Positions 50,232 to 58,941 of a DNA stretch of 64,000 bases are shown one piece after another (within the stretch, counting starts at the first letter, position 1; the number at the start of each line of letters is the position of its first letter). The position numbers and the translations under genes are program-made. Origin of the DNA: Sphingobacterium yanglingense (GTDB lineage: Bacteria > Bacteroidota > Bacteroidia > Sphingobacteriales > Sphingobacteriaceae). The stretch spans positions 496,001 through 560,000 of the forward strand of contig NZ_SNYV01000014.1 in the NCBI RefSeq assembly GCF_004363245.1, read 5' to 3'. Below the pieces are notes generated by a model. It made no database searches, was not told where the DNA came from, and saw only the letters and a program-made list of their open reading frames with translations.

Positions 50232-50958
50232 CTAGCTCGGTGTTTATATTCTTACCTTCTTTAGTTGTTTTTTCTACATACTGTATTAGCCCTTCGCGGA
50301 CGCGCAAACTGCTATTTGTCCGGTGGATTGGAGTGGTAATACCTTCTATATAATCTCCTCCATTGGCGAGATAATCGTAAGTAACCAACTTGTATGATTG
50401 CTTAGGGTCGATTTCTTTGCCATTAATACGGATGTCTGAGGCTTTGTCTCCCTTAATTTTTAAGGTGAATCCCGCTATAGGTTGACCTCCGGTTTTGGCT
50501 ATAAAATCTGCAAGGACTGTAATGTCCTGGGCCGACAGCTCAAGTATAGTGACTGTATTTTCAAAAGGCATAAGCTCAAACATGGAACCTACCGTGATAG
50601 GACCTTGTTTTACTTCTGAGCGAATCCCTCCTTTGGTGGCAATAGCCATCTGCGCATCGGGATCTATGTTTTTACCCATGGCAAGTAGTGCATCAGCGAA
50701 GAAGTTGCCTGCAAGACTTTCTGCATCGGCCCTACTTTTGTTTAGAAAATGTGTCGAATAACCAATTTGTCTATTCATTTCCTGATCCATCTGTATTTTA
50801 AAAGGAGTGTAGTAGTGAATAATAGTACTGTCTTCCGGCAGGGATGAGTTTATGGAATATGTAGTCGGCTCGCTTACTCGGGGGACGTAGGTAGTCCTAC
50901 AACCGGCTAATGTCCATGCAGTTACTATAACTAAAGATAGTGTTTTGAAAGTGCGCAT
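50206..50958 (-). CDS. 5'-nucleotidase C-terminal (substrate-binding) domain lipoprotein
   Basis: 250 residues; lipobox ending TLAG-C20. The body is the 5_nucleotid_C domain: NFFADALLAMGKNIDPDAQ, IATKGGIRSEVKQGPIT, VGSMFELMPFENTVTILEL and VTYDYLANGGDYIEG. In UshA this domain follows the catalytic one in the same chain; here it is a separate lipoprotein encoded first. The two products probably form one enzyme at the envelope. Confidence 0.9.
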   Translation of the reverse strand: MRTFKTLSLVIVTAWTLAGCRTTYVPRVSEPTTYSINSSLPEDSTIIHYYTPFKIQMDQEMNRQIGYSTHFLNKSRADAESLAGNFFADALLAMGKNIDPDAQMAIATKGGIRSEVKQGPITVGSMFELMPFENTVTILELSAQDITVLADFIAKTGGQPIAGFTLKIKGDKASDIRINGKEIDPKQSYKLVTYDYLANGGDYIEGITTPIHRTNSSLRVREGLIQYVEKTTKEGKNINTELDGRVTVIK

Positions 50959-50977
50959 AGCATTAAATTATAATATG

Positions 50978-51008
50978 CGAAGCTAAGAAGAATGTGGTTA
51001 GGAACAAA
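50978..51008 (-). promoter_or_regulatory. promoter of the split 5'-nucleotidase operon
   Basis: On the reverse strand TTTG (complement of 51005-51008), 19 bases and TAGCTTCG (complement of 50978-50985), 20 bases before the start at 50958. Same core as the ECF sigma factor promoter at 20520-20550. Confidence 0.6.
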
Positions 51009-51180
51009 TTAACTTTATGTAATATTTACTGTGCGATTGACAGTAGAAGGTGTCAAATATCAGCGATAGTGGCAGTTGTATTATCCCGGAAAACAGTGAA
51101 TATTGTACTTTTTTTGCTCTAGAATATGATTTGGAATAGCTTTTGTACTTATGCATTCATTATTTTTTGAAGGTACTTGT

Positions 51181-51188
51181 TACCTTTG
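51181..51188 (+). promoter_or_regulatory. -7 element of the unknown envelope operon
   Basis: TACCTTTG followed by TG matches TAnnTTTG, 42 bases before the chosen ATG at 51231. -33 not clear. Confidence 0.45.
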
Positions 51189-51230
51189 TGACATTGTGAA
51201 ATTTGTAAATTATATATGGTTAATCCAGTC

Positions 51231-51908
51231 ATGAAAATGCATCGGTGGTTTGTTTGTCTACTTGTTTTTATCACTACTCTTAGTTTGACAAGTTGTTTTG
51301 ATGTGGTAGAGGATGTGAATCTGAAATCAAATGGTTCAGGTAGTATAAAAGCAACTGTCAATTTGAGTAAGAGTAAGGTGAAAGTTGCTTCTTTAATGAA
51401 ATTAGATAAAGTAGACGGGGTGAAAGTACCTTCAAAATCAGAGATACAAGCCGAGGTCAATGATATCGTGAAGCTTTTGAGGCAGACGCCTGGGATTTCT
51501 AATGTTCAGCATAGTCTGGATTTCAATAACTTTATAGGTACTTTATCATGTGACTTTACCAATGTAGGGGCATTGAATGCTTTTACGAAGACATTGTCTA
51601 CACATTTTAAAGCTAAAGTCTCGAGTTATTCAAGTTATTCATATGATGCGAAGACAAAGGTCTTTGCGCGGAGCTATACGTACAGTGATGAAGCCAAGAA
51701 AGGGTTAGCAAAATTGAAACCAGAGAATCAGAAATCATTCTCCGATGCCTATTTTACAAGTATATACAGGTTTCAGGATAATGTCCTAAAACAGGATAAT
51801 AAAGTTGGGAAAATATCGGATAATAAAAAAGCTGTCATGATGCGGGTAGGAGTATTAGAACTAGTGAATGGGAATGTCAGCTTGTCAAACCAAATATCGT
51901 TAAAATAA
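51231..51908 (+). CDS. lipoprotein of unknown function
   Basis: 225 residues from ATG 51231; lipobox ending SLTS-C22. The start of the mature chain (DVVEDVNLKSNGSGSIKATVNLSKSK) looks like the beta-strand opening of a lipid-binding or adhesion-like domain; the rest mixes helices and strands, with a Ser/Tyr-rich SSYSSYSYD near the middle. No known family. First gene of a same-strand set with the two genes that follow (26-base gap to the next). Confidence 0.7.
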   Translation: MKMHRWFVCLLVFITTLSLTSCFDVVEDVNLKSNGSGSIKATVNLSKSKVKVASLMKLDKVDGVKVPSKSEIQAEVNDIVKLLRQTPGISNVQHSLDFNNFIGTLSCDFTNVGALNAFTKTLSTHFKAKVSSYSSYSYDAKTKVFARSYTYSDEAKKGLAKLKPENQKSFSDAYFTSIYRFQDNVLKQDNKVGKISDNKKAVMMRVGVLELVNGNVSLSNQISLK

Positions 51909-51934
51909 AAAGCTTAAAATTTTATAATTTAAAT

Positions 51935-53923
51935 ATGTATCTACACAAATTTGCTGCACTAGCACTTGGCATAATGATGACCTTAGCATCAAATGCTCAA
52001 GACCTAATCCGGAAAGTACCTCATGACGCTAAAGTGGTCGTATCTTTCAATAATAAAGCTGTATTTGACCATTTGAATATTGCTGATCTGAACCTTACGT
52101 TAACCCGTTTAGGGCTTTTTGATAAAATGAACAGCGATAGTAAACTGAAACCGTCAAAGATAGAGGACTTGGGAATCGATCTTAAAGCTAAAGCTTATGC
52201 GTATGTACGTAGTACAGATAGCGTACAGTATATTGGCGCTTTAATCCCGTTGTCCGACAAAAGCCAGTTTGAGTCCATTATCCCAAAACATAAAAAAGTA
52301 GAGATTGTCAATTCTCTTCCTACAATCTATTCTGCTGATCGTTCTCTACGTCTTAGCTGGGATCAGAATACAGTGTATGTATTAGGAGGTCTGGCTATGG
52401 ACTACTATTTCAGAAAAGAGGATGTAATCAATCGATACGGATTGATAGCTAATGCATATGATGCTTATGACGCGGAGTATGCAGAAGCTGTTGTAGATTC
52501 AGCTGCAACAACTTGGGATGCATATGACTTTGATGCCGCAGCGGACTCAGCCGCAGCAGATGCTGCACGTGCTACTGCTGCTGTTAGTGAGGAAGAAATG
52601 GAATATGAGTTGGCAGCGCCACCGATTCTTGCACCGATAGATACAACAGATGAGGACGAGTATGCTATTGTTGATTCTATTTTAGCGCAGGATGAGTATG
52701 CTGATGATTATTATACGCGTTATGATAGTATTACGAGACATAACGATTCAATTAAAAATGATTTGGTGAAACAATGGGTCAATGCCGAGATGGAACTTCT
52801 GTTGGCAGGTGGTTACAAGTCATTTGATGCTAAGAGATTACCAAAGCTGAGTGCCAATACGATTGCACATATCCATGCTGCAGATGTGTTTTCTTATTAC
52901 AAGTATCTTTATCCTGAGGAAGCGCTTAGCGAGTTGTTCGGTGTAAAGCCAAAGTTTGACTATGGTATTGACGGAATCGATGCAAGTATTGTTGTTGATG
53001 GAAATAAGTTGAAGTTCGTTGGATCTGCGACATTGGACAAAGAGATGGCTTCTTACTATAAGGAAATTTATAATAAGAAGTTAAATCCAAAGTTCTATCC
53101 TTTTTTGGATAAAGATGTATTAGGCTTTTTCTCCTTTAATGTGAATACGGAGGCCTACCTGAAGAACCTTCCGAAAATCATGGAAAGTTATTATGGCTCG
53201 TTTATGCCAAGATATTCAAACATGATTAGCTTAGGTGCAATGTTGTTTGACATTGCTTTGGATCAAAAGGCTATTGCAAAGGTTATAAAAGGTGACAACC
53301 TGTTCGTTTTAAATGGTGTGACTAAAGTAGATGTAACATACACTGATTATGAGTACGATGACGATTACAACTATACGGAAGTAGAGAAAACTAAAACGGA
53401 GACTATTCCTCAGTTCTTATGGATGTTTTCTTCGGATGACACACGTATTTTCGAAAAGATAATCCAGATCGGCGTGCAGGAGAATGAATTAGTTGATCAT
53501 GATGGTATCTATGAGGTTAAGGAAAATAAGGGATCTGGTATTACTGTTTATTTATTGATCAAGCAGGGGATGGTATTTATTGGTAATGACATGGCTAAAA
53601 TGGAGATGATAAAGTCAAATCATTACGCTGGAAAAGGACATGCTCCTTATGTAGCAATGGCTAAGAAAAATAATTTGAGCTTATTGTTCAATACAAAACG
53701 TATACCTGTTTTATTGGAGGAATTAGATATCCCAGTTGAGCGCTCTATAGAGGAGACTGTTGCCGAATTACAACAATACGGTGATTTCTATATGACTTCT
53801 ACAGGGGTCAAAGGAAATAAAGTAACAGGAGAAATCGCTGTGGAATTTCCGAATAGAAAAGGTAATGCATTAGCATTCCTATTTGATGTTTTGGATCGTT
53901 GGTCATTGAAACTAAAAGAATAA
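51935..53923 (+). CDS. DUF4836-like exported protein with acidic low-complexity insert
   Basis: 662 residues, signal peptide ending ASNAQD. The opening IRKVPHDAKVVVSFNNKAV resembles DUF4836 proteins of Bacteroidota, whose function is unknown. At about 172-275 there is a striking Asp/Glu/Ala/Tyr-rich segment (YDAYDAEYAEAVVDSAATT, DAAADSAAADAARATAAV) that interrupts the fold. A second acidic stretch YTDYEYDDDYNYTEVE lies at about 468. The stop overlaps the next start as TAATG, so the two are coupled. Confidence 0.75.
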   Translation: MYLHKFAALALGIMMTLASNAQDLIRKVPHDAKVVVSFNNKAVFDHLNIADLNLTLTRLGLFDKMNSDSKLKPSKIEDLGIDLKAKAYAYVRSTDSVQYIGALIPLSDKSQFESIIPKHKKVEIVNSLPTIYSADRSLRLSWDQNTVYVLGGLAMDYYFRKEDVINRYGLIANAYDAYDAEYAEAVVDSAATTWDAYDFDAAADSAAADAARATAAVSEEEMEYELAAPPILAPIDTTDEDEYAIVDSILAQDEYADDYYTRYDSITRHNDSIKNDLVKQWVNAEMELLLAGGYKSFDAKRLPKLSANTIAHIHAADVFSYYKYLYPEEALSELFGVKPKFDYGIDGIDASIVVDGNKLKFVGSATLDKEMASYYKEIYNKKLNPKFYPFLDKDVLGFFSFNVNTEAYLKNLPKIMESYYGSFMPRYSNMISLGAMLFDIALDQKAIAKVIKGDNLFVLNGVTKVDVTYTDYEYDDDYNYTEVEKTKTETIPQFLWMFSSDDTRIFEKIIQIGVQENELVDHDGIYEVKENKGSGITVYLLIKQGMVFIGNDMAKMEMIKSNHYAGKGHAPYVAMAKKNNLSLLFNTKRIPVLLEELDIPVERSIEETVAELQQYGDFYMTSTGVKGNKVTGEIAVEFPNRKGNALAFLFDVLDRWSLKLKE

Positions 53924-55233
53924 TGAAGCTATTGAAAAAAATAGTATTTATAGTAGTGGGGCTTATTGCGGTAATCGCAATAGGCCTCTATCTATTCTTG
54001 GCGGTACGGGAGTCTCGTTCGAAGGGAGGCTTGGTCCATCAAGAAAGTGAGTATGTGATTAAAGTTGCTGTAGATAAAATACTGACAGACATTGCTTGGA
54101 ATGCAATTTCAAATCCTGGGACTTATTTTGGTAAGGATAGTACCGATACGACAAGTGATGGTAAATCGAGTCGTAACCTAGGAATATCAATTCCTGCTAA
54201 CGTGTATATGTTTGCGTTGAAAGATGAAGAAGAGACGTGGTATACATGGTTTAGTGTTGAGAATCAAGAGCAGTTACAGGGTTTCGTGCGGACTGAGCTC
54301 GGTATCGACAGTACTGGAATAGAAAAAGAAAATGATTTTTGGTGGATTAATGGTAAGGATAATAGGGTAGTACTTCTCGGAGATTCCAAAAATGTCTTAG
54401 TAGCTCTTAGCTTTGATAAGAAAGATAAGAAAGCGGCAATGTTGAAAATTTGGGAAGGACGAACTACAGCAATGGTGCCGATTAAAACACTAACGGAGTT
54501 TAGTTTTGAAAATACTGCCGATATCGAATGGAAGCAAAAGGGAAATGATGCGGACGCAAATTTGTCATTTAAAAAGGGAATGATAACTGCAAATTGGTCT
54601 TTGTCTAATGATATTTTACGATTGCCACAACAGGCTAACGTACGGGAGTTGCCTCCGTCTAATGTGTTAAATGTATATTGTCAAGCGGATATCCGACCTG
54701 TTTTAGAGAAGTATGAAAACCGTTTACAGCGTTATAATATCCCAGTTGATACCTTAAAGAACTATTATGGTGGGTATATGGATATACAATGGCGGGCCAA
54801 TGATGTGCTACAAACGGATAGCATCATTGCATACGATTATGATGAGAATTTTAATGCGATAGAGAAAAAAGAAATAAGGGAGGAAGCGGTGCCTAATATT
54901 TTATTTACATTCAATGCATCACCCCATTTGGCAGGATACCTTCCTGAGAAGATGTTCTATAAATTCTATAAGCGAATAGAGGGTAAACAGATCGGGCTAA
55001 GTACCGACGCAAACGGGAAAAATGAATTTCCTTATGTGTCAACAGATCATGCTTTTCTTTTATCTTACACACGTAATGAGACAGCCCAAAGACATCTGTC
55101 CTGGTTATCTCAATTTGACAGAGTTGAAAAAGTGGAAATAAGTGGAAGAGGAGGAGAGGTAGCCAATAGTTTTAAGGGAGAAGTAAAATTGAGGGAATAT
55201 GGGATACACGCGTTGTACCAACTGTTGAATTGA
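53923..55233 (+). CDS. single-pass membrane protein, distant partner of the DUF4836-like protein
   Basis: 436 residues from ATG 53923 (TAATG overlap); the frame extends to 53899 but that would lie within the previous gene. One N-terminal membrane helix (IVFIVVGLIAVIAIGLYLFL) and a large, probably periplasmic domain. The segment AYDYDENFNAIEKKEIREE followed by VPNILFTFNASP parallels YEYDDDYNYTEVEKTKTET and IPQFLWMFSSDD in the preceding protein, suggesting a shared fold. Function unknown. Confidence 0.75.
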   Translation: MKLLKKIVFIVVGLIAVIAIGLYLFLAVRESRSKGGLVHQESEYVIKVAVDKILTDIAWNAISNPGTYFGKDSTDTTSDGKSSRNLGISIPANVYMFALKDEEETWYTWFSVENQEQLQGFVRTELGIDSTGIEKENDFWWINGKDNRVVLLGDSKNVLVALSFDKKDKKAAMLKIWEGRTTAMVPIKTLTEFSFENTADIEWKQKGNDADANLSFKKGMITANWSLSNDILRLPQQANVRELPPSNVLNVYCQADIRPVLEKYENRLQRYNIPVDTLKNYYGGYMDIQWRANDVLQTDSIIAYDYDENFNAIEKKEIREEAVPNILFTFNASPHLAGYLPEKMFYKFYKRIEGKQIGLSTDANGKNEFPYVSTDHAFLLSYTRNETAQRHLSWLSQFDRVEKVEISGRGGEVANSFKGEVKLREYGIHALYQLLN

Positions 55234-55252
55234 GGCTGATAAGCTATTTAAT

Positions 55253-55284
55253 AAAAAAGGTAAAGTTTTCACTTTACCTTTTTT
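55253..55284. terminator. bidirectional terminator with 14-bp perfect arms
   Basis: AAAAAAGGTAAAGT (55253-55266) and ACTTTACCTTTTTT (55271-55284) around TTTC, between convergent genes. Confidence 0.85.
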
Positions 55285-55290
55285 TGTGGA

Positions 55291-56079
55291 TTACAATACG
55301 TTAAAATGCTTTAAAGCATTCCAAATACCATCGCTATCAACATCGTCTGTGATGTAGTCTGCTATTTCTTTTACTTCGGGATTGGCATTTCCCATGGCTA
55401 CTCCTATGCCTACATGTTGAAGCATAGTGATATCGTTTCCTCCATCTCCAAAGGCCATGGTCTTGGTTATGTCTATTCCGTAATGTTCACAAAAAATATC
55501 TATACCGACTTTTTTACTTTGTCCTTTAGGGTTCACATCTGCAAATAGGGGAGTCCAACGGGAAGCTATGGAGTTGGGCATTACTTCTTGCATAAATTGT
55601 TCCTCTTCATCTGGTCCAAGGAAAATATTGGTCTGTAGTATTTCGTCTGTATTTACATTATCCATATCTACCAGTGGAGGTACAGGAAGGTTAAGGTGGG
55701 CGTACATGCCTGCAATCTCCGGCGTTACATCGTGTATAGTTACTTCCTTCTCTGACATGAATGAAAAACTTAAAGGTTTTTCATTTGCATGTTTTAGAAG
55801 ACTTTCGATATCCTTTGAATCAATAGATTTTTTGAAGAGAATATGACCTTCTTTAGACACGCAGTAGCCGCCATTGAAAGTGATATAGCCGTCAAAATCT
55901 AAGTACCTGACGTGGTCTATGCTATTGATAGATCGTCCTGTGGATAGTATGATTTTGATTCCTTTGGCTTGAAGCTGTGCGAGCGCCTCTTCTGTGGATG
56001 GAGATACTTCGTGTGTTTTGAAACTTAGTAAAGTGCCGTCAATATCAAAGAATACGGCTTCAATTTCTGGGTTCTGCAT
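55291..56079 (-). CDS. HAD-superfamily phosphatase, Cof type
   Basis: 262 residues: motif I FDIDGTLLSF (nucleophile D12, acid D14), motif II ILSTGRS, a C2-type cap at about 85-185, lysine near KGQSKKVGID and motif IV FGDGGNDITMLQ. Cof-type enzymes hydrolyse sugar phosphates, flavin or pyridoxal phosphate; the substrate cannot be told. Monocistronic. Confidence 0.93.
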   Translation of the reverse strand: MQNPEIEAVFFDIDGTLLSFKTHEVSPSTEEALAQLQAKGIKIILSTGRSINSIDHVRYLDFDGYITFNGGYCVSKEGHILFKKSIDSKDIESLLKHANEKPLSFSFMSEKEVTIHDVTPEIAGMYAHLNLPVPPLVDMDNVNTDEILQTNIFLGPDEEEQFMQEVMPNSIASRWTPLFADVNPKGQSKKVGIDIFCEHYGIDITKTMAFGDGGNDITMLQHVGIGVAMGNANPEVKEIADYITDDVDSDGIWNALKHFNVL

Positions 56080-56098
56080 AGTAAATCTGAGTCTATCC

Positions 56099-56106
56099 CA
56101 AACTTA
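56099..56106 (-). promoter_or_regulatory. -7 element of the HAD phosphatase gene
   Basis: Reverse-strand TAAGTTTG, preceded by T, equals the -7 box of the CBM9 and recombinase promoters, but there is no TATGTTG/AATACAA upstream. It lies 19 bases before the start at 56079. Confidence 0.45.
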
Positions 56107-56211
56107 AATAAAATGCTTCGGATTGACGAATGTCAGGGATGAAATTTCTGTTAAAGATCTAAATATCGTAGTAGTTGGAATATTAGGTAGGAGCAGCAAT
56201 AATTGATTTTG

Positions 56212-56219
56212 TATCTTTG
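56212..56219 (+). promoter_or_regulatory. -7 element of the methyltransferase gene
   Basis: TATCTTTG followed by TGG matches TAnnTTTG; the chosen ATG at 56244 lies 24 bases further on. This supports the internal start over the frame start at 56217, which is inside the promoter. Confidence 0.5.
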
Positions 56220-56243
56220 TGGCCTAAAATCACTATTTGCAAT

Positions 56244-57422
56244 ATGGCACTACCTTCTTTTTTCGAAAAGCTGAATAATAGTATAGAACAGGACCACTTT
56301 ATCAAGCTGTCACTGGGAGATTATCATGGTCCTGAAAAGGAGCTAAAACAGGTTTATGTTAAGTTGGTGTCGATAAAACGGGAAATCAATCTTTCATTTA
56401 CCTTTAGGTATAAAACGAGGGATATTACCAAAAATTATGCTATCAAAGAAGGGGTGCAACGTATAGCGGATTTTCTAAATACAGGACAGTTTAAAATCGG
56501 TACTTTATTCACTGTAGAAGCTAACTTCATTTGTCAGCAGAACAAAAAAGGTGTATGGGCGGAACGGAAGGAGAAGCCAACGGCTAAGAAACCAGAAGAA
56601 CGAAGTCACGATGTGCAAAAGCAACGAAAAATTGGAGAGTCTAATAAAAGCTATCTTCATGCCCTACGTTTGACGGATGAAAAGGGAGAAGTGTATAAAG
56701 CTGCTCAGGATAAATGGAAACAGATCAATCATTATATTGAGCTTCTAAGCTCTTCTTTAAATACGCTTCAGTCGGATCATGTACTGAAGGTCGTGGATAT
56801 GGGAGCTGGTAAGGGATACTTGACTTTCGCATTGTACGATTACTTAACGAATGAATTAAAGAAAGAAAGTAAGGTAGAGGGGATCGAGTATAGACAGGAT
56901 TTGGTTGAGTTGTGTAATGGGATTGCAAAAGATACAGGATTCAATTCGTTGCATTTTTCACAGGGAACTATTGATGCTTATGTGTCGGAAGATGAACTTG
57001 ATATTTTGATTGCTTTACATGCATGTGATACGGCAACAGATGATGCGATATTTAAGGGGATACAGTACAATGCGAAGCTTATTGTGGTAGCGCCCTGCTG
57101 TCATAAGCAGGTGCGTAGGGAACTCGAACGGGTAAAGAAAAAAAATGAGCTGGATTTTATGACTAGGCACGGTGTTTTTTTAGAACGCCATGCTGAGATG
57201 TTAACAGATAGTATAAGAGCATTAATCCTTGAGTATTATGGTTATCAAACTAAGGTAATGCAATTTATCTCTGATGCACATACTCCTAAAAATGTAATGA
57301 TTGTTGCGGAGAAGAAAGAAATATCGTCGCTAAAGAAACAAGAAATCTTAAATAAACTCCATAGCACTAAAGCTTATTTTGGTATTAACAAGCATTATCT
57401 GGAGAAGATTTGTGGCCTTTAA
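56244..57422 (+). CDS. class I SAM-dependent methyltransferase (Methyltransf_32/METTL25-like)
   Basis: 392 residues from ATG 56244. An N-terminal domain (1-165) of unknown type precedes the methyltransferase domain: VVDMGAGKGYLTFALYDYL is the SAM motif I, then ILIALHACDTATDDAIF and VVAPCCHKQVRREL. The CCH pattern is that of Methyltransf_32, to which METTL25-type enzymes belong. The substrate may be RNA or a protein; unknown. Convergent to the VOC gene with ten bases between. Confidence 0.85.
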   Translation: MALPSFFEKLNNSIEQDHFIKLSLGDYHGPEKELKQVYVKLVSIKREINLSFTFRYKTRDITKNYAIKEGVQRIADFLNTGQFKIGTLFTVEANFICQQNKKGVWAERKEKPTAKKPEERSHDVQKQRKIGESNKSYLHALRLTDEKGEVYKAAQDKWKQINHYIELLSSSLNTLQSDHVLKVVDMGAGKGYLTFALYDYLTNELKKESKVEGIEYRQDLVELCNGIAKDTGFNSLHFSQGTIDAYVSEDELDILIALHACDTATDDAIFKGIQYNAKLIVVAPCCHKQVRRELERVKKKNELDFMTRHGVFLERHAEMLTDSIRALILEYYGYQTKVMQFISDAHTPKNVMIVAEKKEISSLKKQEILNKLHSTKAYFGINKHYLEKICGL

Positions 57423-57431
57423 GTGTCTTTT

Positions 57432-57821
57432 CTATTGGTATTCGTACAATTCTAAAGGGAGCCCATCAGGGTCTTGAAAAAAGGTGAATTTTTTACCAGA
57501 GTATTCATCTACACGGATTGGCTCTACGGGGATATCATTATTTTGTAGCTTATCTATCCATTGTTCGATGCTGTCTACAGCAAAGGCAAGGTGGCGTAGA
57601 CCAAGTGCTTCCGGGTAGGATGGGCGGGGTACATAATTCGGAAAGGAGAAAAGCTCAATAACATAATGATTGCCAATAGCGAGATCGAGCTTGAATGAGT
57701 CCCGTTCTTTTCGATATACCTCCTTCAGAATCTCCAATCCTAACAATTGCGTGTAAAACTCTTTTGAGCGTGTATAGTCACTTACAATGATAGCAATGTG
57801 ATGAATACCTTTTAGTGTCAT
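57432..57821 (-). CDS. VOC-family metalloenzyme, SMU1112c/YaeR-like
   Basis: 129 residues from ATG 57821. It strongly resembles E. coli YaeR: GIHHIAIIVSDYTRSKEFY, VYRKERDSFKLDLA, HYVIELFSFP, GLRHLAFAVDSI and the close FTFFQDPDGLPLELYE. Glyoxalase I-like fold; metal ligands His and Glu are visible in HHIAI, LRHLAF and LELYE. The reaction is not established. I reject the frame start at 57857 because it overlaps the DUF72 stop. Confidence 0.9.
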   Translation of the reverse strand: MTLKGIHHIAIIVSDYTRSKEFYTQLLGLEILKEVYRKERDSFKLDLAIGNHYVIELFSFPNYVPRPSYPEALGLRHLAFAVDSIEQWIDKLQNNDIPVEPIRVDEYSGKKFTFFQDPDGLPLELYEYQ

Positions 57822-57822
57822 A

Positions 57823-58725
57823 TCAGAATAGTGTAGGTGCGCTATTATTGTTTGCATCCCCTGGCTTTTGTGGGATATTGAGATTGCTGCCTATCGCTTT
57901 GTTTAGTTTTTCTATGAAATGTGCTGCTAGTAAGGGAGACTCGACTTCTATATTTTGATGGATGAAAAAGTAAAGTTGTTGCAAGCCAGCCTCTTTCCAC
58001 TGTACTGTCGTTTTGACCCATTCGTCCAATCTTGTATAGTCCGATGGGTGGTTGGCTCCTACATAACGGATAAAAGCGGTAGGTGTGGTAAAACGCATGT
58101 GCATCATGTCACGTCTTCCTGCTGTATCGACTAGGACATTGGTCTTGTTTGTTTCTTCTAATAAGGCATAGAAGCGTTCGGCTACTGACGGAGAGAACCA
58201 TTCTTCATTACGTACCTCAACAGCTAAGGGGTATCCTTTTGGGAAATTCCTCAAGAAAGATTCTAGTCGGTCAAAGTCCTTTGGTTTGAAATTGTCGATT
58301 AGTTGAAGGAAAGCCATGCCTAGCTTTTCCTCAAATAGTACGGTAGAATCTACAAATGCATTTACTTTTTCGTCTGTATTCAATAATCTTCCGAAATGGC
58401 TGATGGACTGCGGAATCTTAGGGAAAAACTTAAAATCTTCTGGGGTTTTGTTTTTCCAGGTTTCTACCTGACTTTTTGAAGGCGAGTTATAGAATGTAGC
58501 ATTTAGTTCAATAGCATTGAACTGTGTCGAATAGTAGGCTAATTCGTCCTTCGTGCCACGGGGATAGAATCCTTTAAGGTCATTTTTATTCCATTTGGCA
58601 CAACCTACATATACCTCCAAAGGCTGCTCCTGTTTGTTTTTTAGTAATAAGTCGAGGGATTGCTGAGGAGTTTGGGGGATTGTAAAGTCAATCGTCGAAG
58701 GATCTGCTACCTGTCCGAATTTCAT
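57823..58725 (-). CDS. DUF72 domain-containing protein
   Basis: 300 residues, TIM-barrel-like family of unknown function. Typical: VYVGCAKWNKNDLKGFYP, LAYYSTQFNAIELNATFYN, FKFFPKIPQSISH, GMAFLQLIDNFKP and AVEVRNEEWF, and later FIRYVGANH. It ends one base from the VOC start, so the two are co-transcribed. Confidence 0.92.
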   Translation of the reverse strand: MKFGQVADPSTIDFTIPQTPQQSLDLLLKNKQEQPLEVYVGCAKWNKNDLKGFYPRGTKDELAYYSTQFNAIELNATFYNSPSKSQVETWKNKTPEDFKFFPKIPQSISHFGRLLNTDEKVNAFVDSTVLFEEKLGMAFLQLIDNFKPKDFDRLESFLRNFPKGYPLAVEVRNEEWFSPSVAERFYALLEETNKTNVLVDTAGRRDMMHMRFTTPTAFIRYVGANHPSDYTRLDEWVKTTVQWKEAGLQQLYFFIHQNIEVESPLLAAHFIEKLNKAIGSNLNIPQKPGDANNNSAPTLF

Positions 58726-58900
58726 CTGTAAATGGTCTGTTTTTTAATGGTTTTATGGAATGTCTTGATTATATTATCTGATGGTCTTATTTTAAATATT
58801 TTGCAATAGAGTAATAGTTTTTATAATCTGGTGTAAAAATAGGTAGTTTTGTTGGAGAATCCCAATAGGTATTTAGCTTTTGGGTAGAAGCTTGTCTTTA

Positions 58901-58932
58901 GACTCCATGCATTGTTGTATATACATGGAGTC
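58901..58932 (-). terminator. possible terminator of the P-type ATPase gene
   Basis: GACTCCATG (58901-58909) pairs with CATGGAGTC (58924-58932) around a 14-base loop, just beyond the ATPase stop at 58942. No strong U-tract in that direction, so this is tentative. Confidence 0.4.
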
Positions 58933-58941
58933 ACTTAACAG

